Below, piece after piece: positions 1-8,786 of a stretch of DNA of 33,830 bases (position 1 is the stretch's first letter; each line of letters opens with the position of its first letter). Source of the DNA: an uncultured Paenibacillus sp. (lineage in GTDB: Bacteria > Bacillota > Bacilli > Paenibacillales > Paenibacillaceae); assembly GCA_937895345.1 (NCBI GenBank), contig CALAWP010000019.1, positions 1 through 33,830 on the forward strand, in the 5' to 3' direction. The translations under genes were made by a program, and so were the position numbers. Below the pieces are notes generated by a model. That model did no database searches. It worked only from the letters and a program-made list of their open reading frames with translations, and was not told where the DNA came from.

Positions 1-54
1 TTTTTGGGGAATTTTCAAGTGCAGATTTTGAGGAATTTTCGTTTGCAGTTGACA
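1..54. mobile_element. Probable end of an IS21-like element (rest lies outside the window)
   Basis: Positions 2-25 and 26-49 are a 24-bp imperfect tandem repeat (19 of 24 bases equal), each with the core GGAATTTTC followed by TGCAG. The block ends in TTGACA at 49-54, read TGTCAA from the other side. Multiple short repeats at an end that starts with TGT are typical of IS21-family termini (recalled family knowledge). The IS256-type reading frame next to it loses homology exactly at this boundary. I infer that an IS21-like element inserted into the transposase gene and that its body continues to the left. No istA/istB coding is visible here. Confidence 0.5.
2..49. repeat. Two tandem 24-bp repeats
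   Basis: Unit 1 is 2-25 and unit 2 is 26-49. They differ mainly at one G/A position, the three bases before TGCAG, and the last base. Probably transposase-binding repeats of the element end. Confidence 0.6.
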
Positions 55-575
55 CTGACCTTAGTAAACATGGTATCAACGGAGATGAACGGGTAGGAAT
101 CGCCTCCTAGAGGCCGGTTGTTCCAAGCGTTCACAATGGGATCCAACTGCTTACACAGGTCGCTGACCGTTGACTTCGAGAACTCCGTCCCACAGAGCTC
201 TTCGGTTATGCTGCTTACTTTGCGCGTGGAAACGCCGTTGACGACCATTTCCATGAGCGTGAGCACAAGGGCTTTTTCACTGCGCTGGTAGCGTTCAAAA
301 AGCTCTGTCGAGAACTGGCCATCCCTGAAACGTGGAACGTGCAGTGTAAGTTTTCCTACTCGTGTCGTTAACGTGCGTACGTATGTCCCATTGCGGTAAC
401 CCTGCCTTTCATCCGTTCGTTCGTATTTCTCAGCCGCTAGCTGTTCCGTTGCTTGAGCATGCAACACTTGATTTAAGACAGACTGGAGGAGCAGGGTTAC
501 ACTCTCGTCACGAGCATTTCCTAAAAACAATTGATGCAAAAGCTCAGTATCTAAGGTAATCTGGTATTGAGTCAT
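15..575 (-). pseudogene. IS256-family transposase, C-terminally truncated
   Basis: About 173 recognisable residues of a mutator-type (IS256) DDE transposase of normally about 390-400 residues. The start at 575 is fixed by GGAGGAAG eight bases upstream; an in-frame extension to 617 has no ribosome site. The N-terminal DNA-binding region, the YRNGTYVR segment and the PRFRDG segment are present. The frame stops matching just after SVDTMFTKV, which carries the first catalytic Asp (about residue 167). It then runs 12-14 unrelated residues through the IS21-like repeats to a stop at 15. The second Asp and the Glu of the active site are gone, so the protein is dead. Confidence 0.85.
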
Positions 576-692
576 AATAAAACTTCCTCCTCTAAAATGG
601 TGTCTCGACAACTTCATTTTAAACGAGGGTTTTATTTATGGCTCACCTTTTTTTCAAGGCTACCATTTTACACAATTATATGGACTTCACTC
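55..692 (-). mobile_element. IS256-family insertion sequence, 5' remnant
   Basis: This holds the N-terminal part of an IS256-family transposase plus its upstream end. Reading leftwards from 692, the sequence GAGTGAAGTCCATATAATTG followed by TGTAAAA closely resembles the IS256 terminal inverted repeat as I remember it (AAGTCC.TATAATTGTGTAAAA). The other end is not in the window because the element is broken at about 54/55. The outer boundary at 692 is an estimate; the matching end and target duplication cannot be checked here. Confidence 0.65.
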
Positions 693-721
693 CTTATGGA
701 TCATTGCCCCGCAAAACCGGA

Positions 722-763
722 CAAAAAAGCCTCCGGGCTCGCTGAACAGCGAACTCGAAGGCT
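722..763 (-). terminator. Intrinsic terminator of the SLH metalloprotease gene
   Basis: The arms 748-763 and 728-743 pair over 16 positions with one mismatch and two G-U pairs around a GTTC loop. On the minus strand a run of T follows (722-728). It starts 9 bases after the stop codon of the gene ending at 772. Confidence 0.8.
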
Positions 764-771
764 CATTCTCA

Positions 772-2895
772 TTATGGATGGTATACAACGATCGTATTGA
801 ATTTGCCCAAGTACAGACGATACACGCCTTCGGCCGGGAGCGTAACCGTTTGATCGAACGTCCCGCCGTTCGCAGCAATTTCGATCGGAGTCGCGGAACT
901 GTCAGCCTCATTCACGATATCGCCCGTTACGTTGCGCTCGGCCTCTCCTTGAATGCGCAACTTTCTGTCTTTAACCAAAATAACTTTAGGCGCGACAGCC
1001 GATCCGTTGAGCGTATATTCATTGACCGGCACCGGTCCGAACTGCTGCTCCCGCTGTTTCATCCAGGCGCGGAAATTCTCCGTCATCTCCTCGCTTGGAG
1101 CGTCGAATCCCCCTTTGAACACGCGTGGATACGAATCCGGCAAGAAAGCTGCTGCGAAATCTTCGGCGAAGTTTTCTTCAATTCGGTTCTCCCAATCATT
1201 CGAGGCTGGCGTATAACCCGCTTTGCCGCGAAGCGCCAAATATTGCTGTTCGTCCCCGAACATAGCGTCCCAGTTATGGCCAAACTCGTGCATGAAGGTT
1301 CCGGCATTCGAGTTGGTCACCAGCATTTCGTCGGATCCCATCGCCTTACCCGAGAAAGCTTCTGCCGTCCCGTCCTCATGAACCTCGCGGATCGAGAACG
1401 GGATGCCGTATACGTTCAGTCCGCGCAATGCTTCGAAATTCAAATCCTTGCTCGATTCGATCAATTCGATGAGAGCTTGTTTATTCTCCGCAAGAAATTC
1501 GAACGAAAAATCGCTCACGGTATAAGCAAACTGAGTGTCCGGCGCATATGTCCACGCTCCGGCTGCGCCGCTCTTGCCAATTGCCGGATAAGCGTATTGC
1601 TGAGGCTCGTACAACAGCCGGTATCTCGCTTCCAGCGCCCGGGTAACCGCATCGATCTTCCCGGTTACATGATCGGAGTAGTAATTCAGCCCTCTAATCA
1701 CCGTCTTCTCTTGCTCGATGCTGAAAAAGGCTTCCGTGAGCGCTCTCATTTCCTCCAGCAGCGTTTTCCGATGGACGGTGCCGTTCCGGCGCATCAGTTC
1801 CAGGTAGTCGCTGTCCGATTTCGTCCATTGCCAATACGGCGCCTCTTTATGAATAAGGTTCAAGATTGCTTCCGGCGCCTTCCGCTTGATATCCTGGACC
1901 GTGACGCGCGGTGCTTCGATGCGGACCAGTCGTTCCTCCGGATAATACACAAGCGGCTTATCCAACACACGCAGCACATTGAATCCTTCGATGTAAGGCT
2001 GTCCGTTAATCTGCTCGACGCCTTTCGTGACATTTACAAGCGTGCCGCCTACCCACACCTCGGTCTGTCCCGCTTCCATGCTGAACTGGATGCCTTCGGT
2101 CGTCGTCACGAACACTTTATCGGAGGAGACGGACTCTACCTGATACCCCATCTTCTCAAACAGCTCGGCCGGCACCATCCAGGTGCTGGTTAGCAGCAGA
2201 GGCTTTTCCAATTGATACAACTGCCCGCCGACCTCGATGTCGAATATCGTTTGGACGCCCTCCATCCCTTCGAGCTGCTCCGGCCGGAACGATTCATCCA
2301 GCGTTCGCGCCATAAAGACGGCAAATTCGGTTCGCGTGACAGGACTTTCAGGACGGAACGTACCGTCATCATACCCTGTCGTAATGCGGTTCCCCGCTAA
2401 AATTTGAATCGAATCGTACGCCCAGTAGTTCCGCCCGACATCCGTGAATCGGGTATTGCTTGAGCTGTATAAGCCAAACGTATGTACAAGAATATCCGCC
2501 ATCTCGGCTCGCGTCAGCTTCTGGTTCGGCTTGAATTCTCCTTCCGGAGCAAAGAAGCCGGCGTTTTTCATGGCCGCAATTTCGTCATATGCCCAATGGG
2601 AGGAACGGACATCCGGATATTTCGGATCCGGTTGGCCGCTGAGGTCTCCCCAGCCCAAGGCGCGCATCACCATAACGGCTGCCTCGGCACGCGTGATCGA
2701 CCCTTTGATGCCAAATGAACCGTCCTGATAACCGTTAATAATTTGCTTTCCGCTTAAAAAGTCGATTTCAGGCTTGGCCCAGTAATTGTCGCCTACATCG
2801 GTGAACTTGCCGGCCGCCTCCGTTCTTCCCACCGGGGTGACAACCGTCACTCCTACTACAAATGCCAACAGCCACAACCATACCTTTTGCTTCAT
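772..2895 (-). CDS. SLH-anchored zinc metalloprotease, lethal-factor/PPEP-like
   Basis: A 707-residue exported cell-surface protein. The start at 2895 has GGAGGG five bases upstream; an in-frame ATG at 2940 lacks a ribosome site and would spoil the signal peptide. Order: signal peptide (1-28, ending TEAAG), three S-layer homology domains (about 30-70, 90-135, 149-195), a linker resembling copper-amine-oxidase-N/stalk domains (about 210-330), then a catalytic domain. The zinc motif HEFGH is at 536-540 and a likely third ligand lies in EENFAEDF near 573-580. This HExxH plus downstream ExxxxF pattern fits the anthrax lethal factor C-terminal domain and the secreted Pro-Pro endopeptidases (family M34). 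SLH domains bind pyruvylated wall polymer, so the enzyme probably sits on the S-layer. A C-terminal beta-rich tail (about 625-707) has no assignment. The substrate is unknown. The family call rests on motif recognition. Confidence 0.78.
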   Translation of the reverse strand: MKQKVWLWLLAFVVGVTVVTPVGRTEAAGKFTDVGDNYWAKPEIDFLSGKQIINGYQDGSFGIKGSITRAEAAVMVMRALGWGDLSGQPDPKYPDVRSSHWAYDEIAAMKNAGFFAPEGEFKPNQKLTRAEMADILVHTFGLYSSSNTRFTDVGRNYWAYDSIQILAGNRITTGYDDGTFRPESPVTRTEFAVFMARTLDESFRPEQLEGMEGVQTIFDIEVGGQLYQLEKPLLLTSTWMVPAELFEKMGYQVESVSSDKVFVTTTEGIQFSMEAGQTEVWVGGTLVNVTKGVEQINGQPYIEGFNVLRVLDKPLVYYPEERLVRIEAPRVTVQDIKRKAPEAILNLIHKEAPYWQWTKSDSDYLELMRRNGTVHRKTLLEEMRALTEAFFSIEQEKTVIRGLNYYSDHVTGKIDAVTRALEARYRLLYEPQQYAYPAIGKSGAAGAWTYAPDTQFAYTVSDFSFEFLAENKQALIELIESSKDLNFEALRGLNVYGIPFSIREVHEDGTAEAFSGKAMGSDEMLVTNSNAGTFMHEFGHNWDAMFGDEQQYLALRGKAGYTPASNDWENRIEENFAEDFAAAFLPDSYPRVFKGGFDAPSEEMTENFRAWMKQREQQFGPVPVNEYTLNGSAVAPKVILVKDRKLRIQGEAERNVTGDIVNEADSSATPIEIAANGGTFDQTVTLPAEGVYRLYLGKFNTIVVYHP

Positions 2896-2931
2896 CTGTT
2901 CCCTCCATGCTGTCATTTTCAAGCAAGCCCT

Positions 2932-2960
2932 ATTATACAAGACAATCTGACAGACACCAA
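2932..2960 (-). promoter_or_regulatory. Sigma-A-type promoter of the SLH protease gene
   Basis: TTGGTG (2960-2955), 17-base spacer, TATAAT (2937-2932) on the minus strand. This places the transcript start about 30 bases before the start codon. Confidence 0.6.
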
Positions 2961-3076
2961 TCCATATAATGGAGATGGCCGGAATATAAAGGAGCCGGCA
3001 CGCGGAGTCCGACCGACATCAGCTCGTATGCCGGGATCGTATCGTCCCCCGCCGCAGCTCTCGAACAGCACATGCG

Positions 3077-3115
3077 AAAAAAAAGATGACCTTTGGTCTA
3101 TGCAAAGGTCATCTT
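3077..3115 (-). terminator. Strong terminator-like hairpin without an obvious upstream gene
   Basis: Perfect 12-bp stem AAGATGACCTTT (3083-3094) / AAAGGTCATCTT (3104-3115) with a 9-base loop. On the minus strand it is followed by eight T (3084-3077). No minus-strand gene lies just upstream, because helD points the other way. It may stop antisense transcription from the helD promoter region, or be left over from a lost gene. Confidence 0.6.
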
Positions 3116-3197
3116 CTCGTAAAATGGGCTTCGCGGATTGTCCAAACCGCCCGCAATGAAATCAACATTCCTTTTTATTTCAATAGGAAAAAATAAA

Positions 3198-3227
3198 TTG
3201 AAACACAAATAACCGCCATGTTATAAT
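3198..3227 (+). promoter_or_regulatory. Sigma-A-type promoter upstream of helD
   Basis: TTGAAA (3198-3203), 18-base spacer, TATAAT (3222-3227). It gives a leader of about 130 bases before the chosen helD start. Confidence 0.6.
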
Positions 3228-3365
3228 CATTAGCGGTATTGACAAATTCGCAAAGTAATCGGTGTGTATCATTTTAATCCCACTTTAATTTTACCTCCGG
3301 AATATCGATTTGTCAATGCTCTTTTTAATTCCCTAAAAAAGGAAAAAGGAGCGTGTCTACACCTT

Positions 3366-5783
3366 ATGGACAAGAAGGATTGGCGGCTGGAACAGGAGCG
3401 GCTGGAACGGGTCCGGAACAAGCTGAAGGCGAGAATCGCCGAGCTGGAGCCGGAGGTAATCGGCCTGAGGGATCAGGCTGCGGACATCCGCAAGCGGTTC
3501 TGGGAAGAAGTGACGATTAATACAAGCACGTACGAAGATTTCGAGGATTCCTTCTACTCGATTAACCAGCAGTCCGCGTTATTGGCCGAACGGGAGCGCG
3601 GTCACAAGCTGTTGACGCAGCAATGGAAAAGCTTGAACCGACTGCTCCCATCCCCTTATTTCGGACGTCTGGACTTCCGGGAGGATGGCCTGGATATGAC
3701 CGAGCAGATCTATATCGGCGTATCCTCTTTCGTCGACGAAGACGGATTGAGCTTTCTGGTCTATGACTGGCGTTCGCCGATCGCGAGCCTGTATTACGAC
3801 TTCCCTCCCGGTCCGGCGTCCTATGACACGCCCGCCGGACGGATCGAAGGGACGATGACGCTCAAGCGTCAGTATCAGATCCAGGACGGGCAGATCCGCA
3901 ACATGTTTGACGCGAACGAAACGATCGGAGACGAAATCTTGCAGCAAGCGCTCGGCAAAGGCGCCGATTCGCAAATGAAAAGCATCGTGGCCACAATTCA
4001 GAAGGAACAAAACGCGATCATTCGCAATGACAAAAGCCGGATGCTGATCGTACAAGGGGCGGCCGGCAGCGGCAAAACATCGGCGGCATTGCAGCGGGTG
4101 GCGTACTTGCTGTACAAACACCGCCAGACAGTCAAGGCCGATCAGATCGTTCTATTTTCACCGAATTCGATGTTTGCAAGCTATATTTCTACCGTTCTTC
4201 CCGAGCTCGGCGAAGAGAATATGCAGCAGACGACTTTTCAGGAATATCTCGACTATTGGTTAGGCTCCTCGCTGCGGCCGGAGGATCCCTTCGATCAGAT
4301 CGAATACGTGCTGACTGCGCAGGACGCGCCGGGATACGAGGCTCGTCTTCAGGGGATCGCCTATAAGGCTTCTGAGGATTTCCTTCAAGCGCTGCAGAAC
4401 TATGGGTTATGGTTGGGACGGGAAGGCATGCGCTTCAACGGCATCCGGTTTCAGAACCGCGATTTGATTGCCGCAGAGCGAATGAGAGAGAAGTTTTACA
4501 GCTATGACCGTTCGCTGCCTCTGTACAGCCGCGTCGTTCTGCTGCAGGAATGGCTGCTGAACGAACTGGCTTCGCTGGAACGCCGGGAGCGGAATGCGCT
4601 ATGGGTGGAGGAACAATTGAATTATCTGGACGACGAGCAATACGCGGAAGCGTTTGATATGCTGCACAAGGACAGGGAAGTGTTCGACATTTCGGAACAA
4701 TATGCCTCCGTCCGAGAGGTGATGAGCAGCAAGCGCCGGGGAGACGAAGGAGACTTTGACTTCGCCCTTAAGGAGGAAGCGCTGCTCCGCCGCAAAATCG
4801 TGAAGGAAAGCTTTATCCCGTTAAGGAAATTCGTGAAGCAGTTTGCATTTGTCGATGTGAAAGGCATCTATAGCCAGCTGTTTGAGGATGAGGCCGCTTA
4901 TCGGAAAAAAACGAACAGGTCCGCCGTTCCGCCGCTGTGGCCGGAAGTATGCAGGCAAACGACCGAGGCTTTGCGCCGGAACGAGTTGTTGTACGAGGAT
5001 GCGACTCCGTATTTGTATGTCAAAGAGCTGATCGAAGGCGTCCGAACGAACACGGACATCCGCTACGTTTTTGTCGATGAGGGTCAGGACTATTCTCCGT
5101 TTCAATATGAATATATCAAAAAGCTGTTCCCCCGTGCGCGGATGACGGTGCTCGGCGATTTTGCGCAAGCCATCTTTATGCAGGCCACCAGTCTGGACGC
5201 ACCCGACTCGCCGCTTGTCCGCCTTTACGGCGAAGCCGAAACCTGCCTGGTCCAACTGGTGCGCAGCTATCGATCCACTAGAGAAATCGTTGAGTTTACC
5301 AAATTGATGCTTCCGAACGGGAACGAAATTGTCCCGTTTGACCGAAGCGGCGCCAAGCCGCTTCTCACGATGCTGGACGGCAAGGAGAAGCGCGATGCGC
5401 AAATATGGGCGGACATTTCGGCGCTCAAGGCCGAGGGCTTCGATTCCATCGCCGTCATTGCGAAGACCGCATCCGAATGCCGCGAAGCCTATGAATCGTT
5501 GCGCGCTCATGGAGGCAATGCTTTGCAGCACATAACGAAGGGAACGCCGGGGTTTGCCAAAGGAGTAATGGTCATTCCCGTCTATCTCGCCAAGGGCGTC
5601 GAGTTTGATGCCGTCCTGATCTATGACGCTTCTTCCCAAGCATACGGCCGGGAACGCGAACGCAAGCTGCTGTATACGGCCTGTACGCGGGCGATGCACC
5701 GGCTTCATCTGTACGCGACGGGCGATTGGTCGCCGTTTGTGCAAGCATTGCCTCCGTCCTTGTACGAGCAAACACTGCATTAA
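3366..5783 (+). CDS. helD: HelD-type RNA polymerase-recycling helicase
   Basis: 805 residues; B. subtilis HelD is about 774. The family binds RNA polymerase, pries the clamp open and uses ATP to release stalled enzyme from DNA. Seen: N-terminal charged coiled coil (about 5-60) that in the family enters the secondary channel; the HelD hallmark DWRSPIASLYYD (about 134-145); Walker A GAAGSGKT (231-238); superfamily-1 Walker B VDEGQD (about 570); and C-terminal helicase motifs ending in the YTACTRAMHRLHLY segment. The start ATG 3366 begins the conserved coiled coil. Its GGAG is 14 bases away, longer than usual, and an in-frame ATG at 3264 would add 34 residues without homology. A monocistronic gene between a sigma-A promoter and a strong terminator. 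Confidence 0.87.
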   Translation: MDKKDWRLEQERLERVRNKLKARIAELEPEVIGLRDQAADIRKRFWEEVTINTSTYEDFEDSFYSINQQSALLAERERGHKLLTQQWKSLNRLLPSPYFGRLDFREDGLDMTEQIYIGVSSFVDEDGLSFLVYDWRSPIASLYYDFPPGPASYDTPAGRIEGTMTLKRQYQIQDGQIRNMFDANETIGDEILQQALGKGADSQMKSIVATIQKEQNAIIRNDKSRMLIVQGAAGSGKTSAALQRVAYLLYKHRQTVKADQIVLFSPNSMFASYISTVLPELGEENMQQTTFQEYLDYWLGSSLRPEDPFDQIEYVLTAQDAPGYEARLQGIAYKASEDFLQALQNYGLWLGREGMRFNGIRFQNRDLIAAERMREKFYSYDRSLPLYSRVVLLQEWLLNELASLERRERNALWVEEQLNYLDDEQYAEAFDMLHKDREVFDISEQYASVREVMSSKRRGDEGDFDFALKEEALLRRKIVKESFIPLRKFVKQFAFVDVKGIYSQLFEDEAAYRKKTNRSAVPPLWPEVCRQTTEALRRNELLYEDATPYLYVKELIEGVRTNTDIRYVFVDEGQDYSPFQYEYIKKLFPRARMTVLGDFAQAIFMQATSLDAPDSPLVRLYGEAETCLVQLVRSYRSTREIVEFTKLMLPNGNEIVPFDRSGAKPLLTMLDGKEKRDAQIWADISALKAEGFDSIAVIAKTASECREAYESLRAHGGNALQHITKGTPGFAKGVMVIPVYLAKGVEFDAVLIYDASSQAYGRERERKLLYTACTRAMHRLHLYATGDWSPFVQALPPSLYEQTLH

Positions 5784-5788
5784 ACGGC

Positions 5789-5819
5789 AAAAGGCGGGGG
5801 CTGGCCCCCCCGCCTTTTC
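5789..5819 (+). terminator. Intrinsic terminator of helD, probably bidirectional
   Basis: Perfect 12-bp GC-rich stem AAAAGGCGGGGG (5789-5800) / CCCCCGCCTTTT (5807-5818), followed by T-rich sequence. The A-run on the left gives four T on the minus strand, so it may also serve the GH43 gene that ends at 5840. Confidence 0.88.
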
Positions 5820-5839
5820 TTGCGATGCGTGTACAAATG

Positions 5840-6994
5840 TCAACGGACCGTGATTACAGCCTTCGCTGTATGCCCGGCCGCGTCAAGCTTCCATCCCGGC
5901 TCGCCGAAGTACGGCGTGCCGTCCGGCTTCCATAAGATCCGCTGCACGCGGGCGTGGCGATTCGGATCGTACAGCGGTTCGCCCGTGATGTCCTTATAGG
6001 GACGGGCATGGTAAACTAGCAGGTCGGTCGTGCCGTCTTCGGACACCGTAAAGCTGTTATGCCCCGGTCCGTATTGGGAAGCGGCCTCGCTGCTGACAAA
6101 TACCGGCTCGCTGGACTTTGTCCAGGATGCCGGATCGAGCAGATCGCTTGACTCATCCGCCGTCAGCAGCCCCATGCAATAACGGTGATCCGTCCCGCTG
6201 GCGGAGTAAGCCATGAAGATGCGCCCGTTCCGAATGAGGACGGCCGGCCCTTCGTTCACGCGGTGCAGCTGCACCTCCCAATCGTACTCCGGCTTTGAAA
6301 TCAAGACCGGCTCGGTTGCGATCGACCAAGGCGTGTCCATCCTCGCGATAAAGAGGCGGGAATCCTCGATAATCTGGGCCCAGGCCAAATACCGCTGTCC
6401 CCGATGCTCGAACGTAGTCGCATCAAGCGAGAAGCTTTCAACCGGCAGCTGAATTTTGCCCTTCTCGATCCATTGCCCCGTAAGCGGGTCGTCGTCCTCG
6501 CATTCGAGCACATAAGGACGGATCGCCCACTTCTCCTCCGCCGAACCGGCGGCGAAGTGGATGTACCATTTTCCATCGATATGATGAAGCTCCGGAGCCC
6601 AAATATGATTGCCCATCTCGCCCGTTTCATGCTTCGTCCAGATCACCGTTTCCTCCGCATCGCGCAGACCGGCGACGGTGGCGGAACGCCGCAGCACAAG
6701 GCGGTCGTACTCCGGCACGGAACCGGTAAAATAGTAATAACCGTCCGTATGCTTTAGCACGTACGGATCGGCGCGATTATAAACGAGCGGATCCGGATAA
6801 TCGTCCCCCTTGACGGTTCCTTCCACGGTGAACGTTCCCGGCCGCTCGAGCAGCGACGGCTCGACGGACTCCCATTCGACCGGAAATGCCGCCGTCATGC
6901 CGCCCTCCAATTGGGCCTCAACGAACCGCGGCAATTGCAGTGTCTCGCCGGCCTGCAAGCCGACCGAACATTCTCGAATTTCCGTTACTCTCAT
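5840..6994 (-). CDS. Glycoside hydrolase family 43, with N-terminal Big_4-like domain
   Basis: 384 residues. GH43 enzymes are five-bladed propeller hydrolases that remove arabinose or xylose from plant polysaccharides. An Ig-like Big_4 domain (about 20-64, VEWESVEPSLLERPGTFTVE) comes first, then the propeller. The three expected acids are visible: Asp76 in RADPYV (base), Asp191 in SLDATTFEH (pKa helper) and Glu248 in NEGPAVL (acid). Start 6994 is preferred because AGGTG lies just upstream; the in-frame ATG at 7027 has none. There is no signal peptide, so the enzyme probably works on imported oligosaccharides. It lies downstream of the GH28-like gene on the same strand, 127 bases away, and may be co-transcribed. 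Substrate not resolvable from sequence alone. Confidence 0.85.
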   Translation of the reverse strand: MRVTEIRECSVGLQAGETLQLPRFVEAQLEGGMTAAFPVEWESVEPSLLERPGTFTVEGTVKGDDYPDPLVYNRADPYVLKHTDGYYYFTGSVPEYDRLVLRRSATVAGLRDAEETVIWTKHETGEMGNHIWAPELHHIDGKWYIHFAAGSAEEKWAIRPYVLECEDDDPLTGQWIEKGKIQLPVESFSLDATTFEHRGQRYLAWAQIIEDSRLFIARMDTPWSIATEPVLISKPEYDWEVQLHRVNEGPAVLIRNGRIFMAYSASGTDHRYCMGLLTADESSDLLDPASWTKSSEPVFVSSEAASQYGPGHNSFTVSEDGTTDLLVYHARPYKDITGEPLYDPNRHARVQRILWKPDGTPYFGEPGWKLDAAGHTAKAVITVR

Positions 6995-7062
6995 TATGCA
7001 CCTGCCATTATCATGTAATATGGTCATGGTGCCATAATACCATCGGCCAAAGCGGGATTTCT

Positions 7063-7090
7063 ATAATAACTTTAAGCCCTCAATTGTAAA
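7063..7090 (-). promoter_or_regulatory. Possible secondary promoter of the GH43 gene
   Basis: TTTACA (7090-7085), 16-base spacer, TATTAT (7068-7063) on the minus strand, about 60 bases before the GH43 start. It would allow expression without read-through from the GH28-like gene. Weak match, in an AT-rich stretch. Confidence 0.35.
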
Positions 7091-7121
7091 ATATTGCTCT
7101 CCGATACATGCGGCCGACTTC

Positions 7122-8642
7122 TCAGTCAAGCAAGCTCCGGCGATTCTCTAAAGCTCCGTCCGAGCACTCCTCATGGAAGCTTATTCCCTTGGCATAGCCG
7201 TTGATATCAAAATTTCCCTGCACCGGATGCAGGATGAGCTGTCCATTGATCCGAAGGTTCTCGAAACGGATATCCTCTACAACCTTTTCGGCATCGTAAC
7301 CGTAGATCCGATTAGGATTCGTATTGGGACCATCATAACTGACGTTCTGAAACACGATATTCTCGATTCGTCTTCCGGGAGCCGGGTTATACTTCTCGTT
7401 ATAAATGACGCGAATGTCCACAAGCTGGCCCATTTCAAAATTTTCGACACGAATATCCTTAAAGGCGACATTGCGAACCGTGTTCAAATCCCCGGCATTA
7501 ATATTCATCGCTCCCCAGTAATATTCCTGAGGCTCATGATGCTCCAATATGTCGATGTTCTCGAAACGGATATGCTCGATCGTATCGCCGCCCTTATGAT
7601 GATTCCCATGCCCTCCCATATTCATCGCATGGGCTACATCCGCCCAAAGCACGGCATTTCGAACCGTGATATGTCTTGAATCGCCTTGAAACTCCCATCT
7701 TGAACCGTATACGGCAATGCAATCGTCGGAATTACGCATAAAAATATCGTCGATTTCGATGTTCGAGCACGCCATCATGTCAATGCCGTCCGACCACCCG
7801 CGAGTGCTGAATGATTTGAAGTTGCGAATATACACATGCTCCGAGCTGCCCAAGTAAATGCTGTAATGCGGAGGATCCACGACGATAATTCCTTCTACCG
7901 TAATCCGCTTGGAAAATACGATGCGCAGCCCGCGTAAAGCCGTGAATCGATGGAAGTCCGCCAAATAAACGATGCCTCTGCCGCGGACGGTCACGTCCTC
8001 CGCATGTTCGCACACAAGCGAGCCGATCACGACGGCTCCCCCTGCGATATACACGGTGGTCCCCGAAGGGATGCGGAACACCGTCTCCTCCAAGTAGTGC
8101 ATGCCCGGCGCAAAATATACTATGCGCGGCTGCTTGCCTCCAGGCTTTAGCGGTTCCGCAAGCGCGCGTTCAATCGATGCCGAACTATGAATCCCCGGCG
8201 GCAGCTGCAAGGTCTCGCCATCCTCCGGATCGACCGGCTCCGACTCCAACGGATTTGCAAATAAATGCAGGGGAGTGAACCGTTCTCCATTGATTTCCAC
8301 CACGATCTTGCAGGGCTTATCAAGCGTAAAGGTAATGGCATTATGGCTGAGTTGGAACGGCAGCTTAAGCGACAGCGGCCGAATGACACACTCCCGGATC
8401 GGCTGGTTGCGAGGTTCAATCCGCACCTCAACCGAGCCTTCCATATCGAAATAAACCATCGAAGCTTTCCGGACCTCATGCATATCCACCTTCACTTCGT
8501 AAACGAACAGGTCCCGCCACTGCTCCCCCGGCAGCCTTACGCTCACTCGAAAATCGTCATTGCCGACTGCACGGACGGGAGTGATTCCGAACTTACTGAC
8601 AGGCGCGTCGTAAACGATGCATTGATTTACCTTTTTCTCCAT
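7122..8642 (-). CDS. GH28-like (polygalacturonase-type) right-handed beta-helix hydrolase
   Basis: 506 residues. An N-terminal beta-sandwich region (about 1-140) is followed by a parallel beta-helix with repeated short IxIxNxxF coils. GH28-like catalytic landmarks: SDGID at 284-288, SDDCIAVYG at 305-313 (paired acids), and GGHGNHHKGG at about 343-352 where GH28 has its conserved GHG. The family hydrolyses pectic or related uronic-acid polymers. The similar GH49 dextranase fold is an alternative. Start 8642 has GGGGAG eight bases upstream; the frame is open further but shows no family sequence there. No signal peptide. First gene of a probable two-gene sugar-degradation unit with the GH43 gene, under a promoter with a dyad operator. 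No transporter or regulator is adjacent. Confidence 0.8.
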   Translation of the reverse strand: MEKKVNQCIVYDAPVSKFGITPVRAVGNDDFRVSVRLPGEQWRDLFVYEVKVDMHEVRKASMVYFDMEGSVEVRIEPRNQPIRECVIRPLSLKLPFQLSHNAITFTLDKPCKIVVEINGERFTPLHLFANPLESEPVDPEDGETLQLPPGIHSSASIERALAEPLKPGGKQPRIVYFAPGMHYLEETVFRIPSGTTVYIAGGAVVIGSLVCEHAEDVTVRGRGIVYLADFHRFTALRGLRIVFSKRITVEGIIVVDPPHYSIYLGSSEHVYIRNFKSFSTRGWSDGIDMMACSNIEIDDIFMRNSDDCIAVYGSRWEFQGDSRHITVRNAVLWADVAHAMNMGGHGNHHKGGDTIEHIRFENIDILEHHEPQEYYWGAMNINAGDLNTVRNVAFKDIRVENFEMGQLVDIRVIYNEKYNPAPGRRIENIVFQNVSYDGPNTNPNRIYGYDAEKVVEDIRFENLRINGQLILHPVQGNFDINGYAKGISFHEECSDGALENRRSLLD

Positions 8643-8786
8643 GGGCGATTCTCCCCTCTCCATTCGTATCAATTTCCTCGCAATTGTGTAATGGATACCG
8701 TCGAGCCAAACTCTTTGATAGTTTTCTGCTATTTCCCAACCCCCCATTTCATCTGCTTTATCCATTGTATGGGTTATATCATTGGA

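Noticed and set aside
778..2193. 471-codon open frame on the plus strand opposite the SLH protease
   Set aside because: No family resemblance or ribosome site; the minus strand has SLH domains and a zinc motif.
3264..3365. N-terminal extension of HelD
   Set aside because: The extra 34 residues have no family match and the upstream ATG lacks a ribosome site; the conserved coiled coil starts at 3366.
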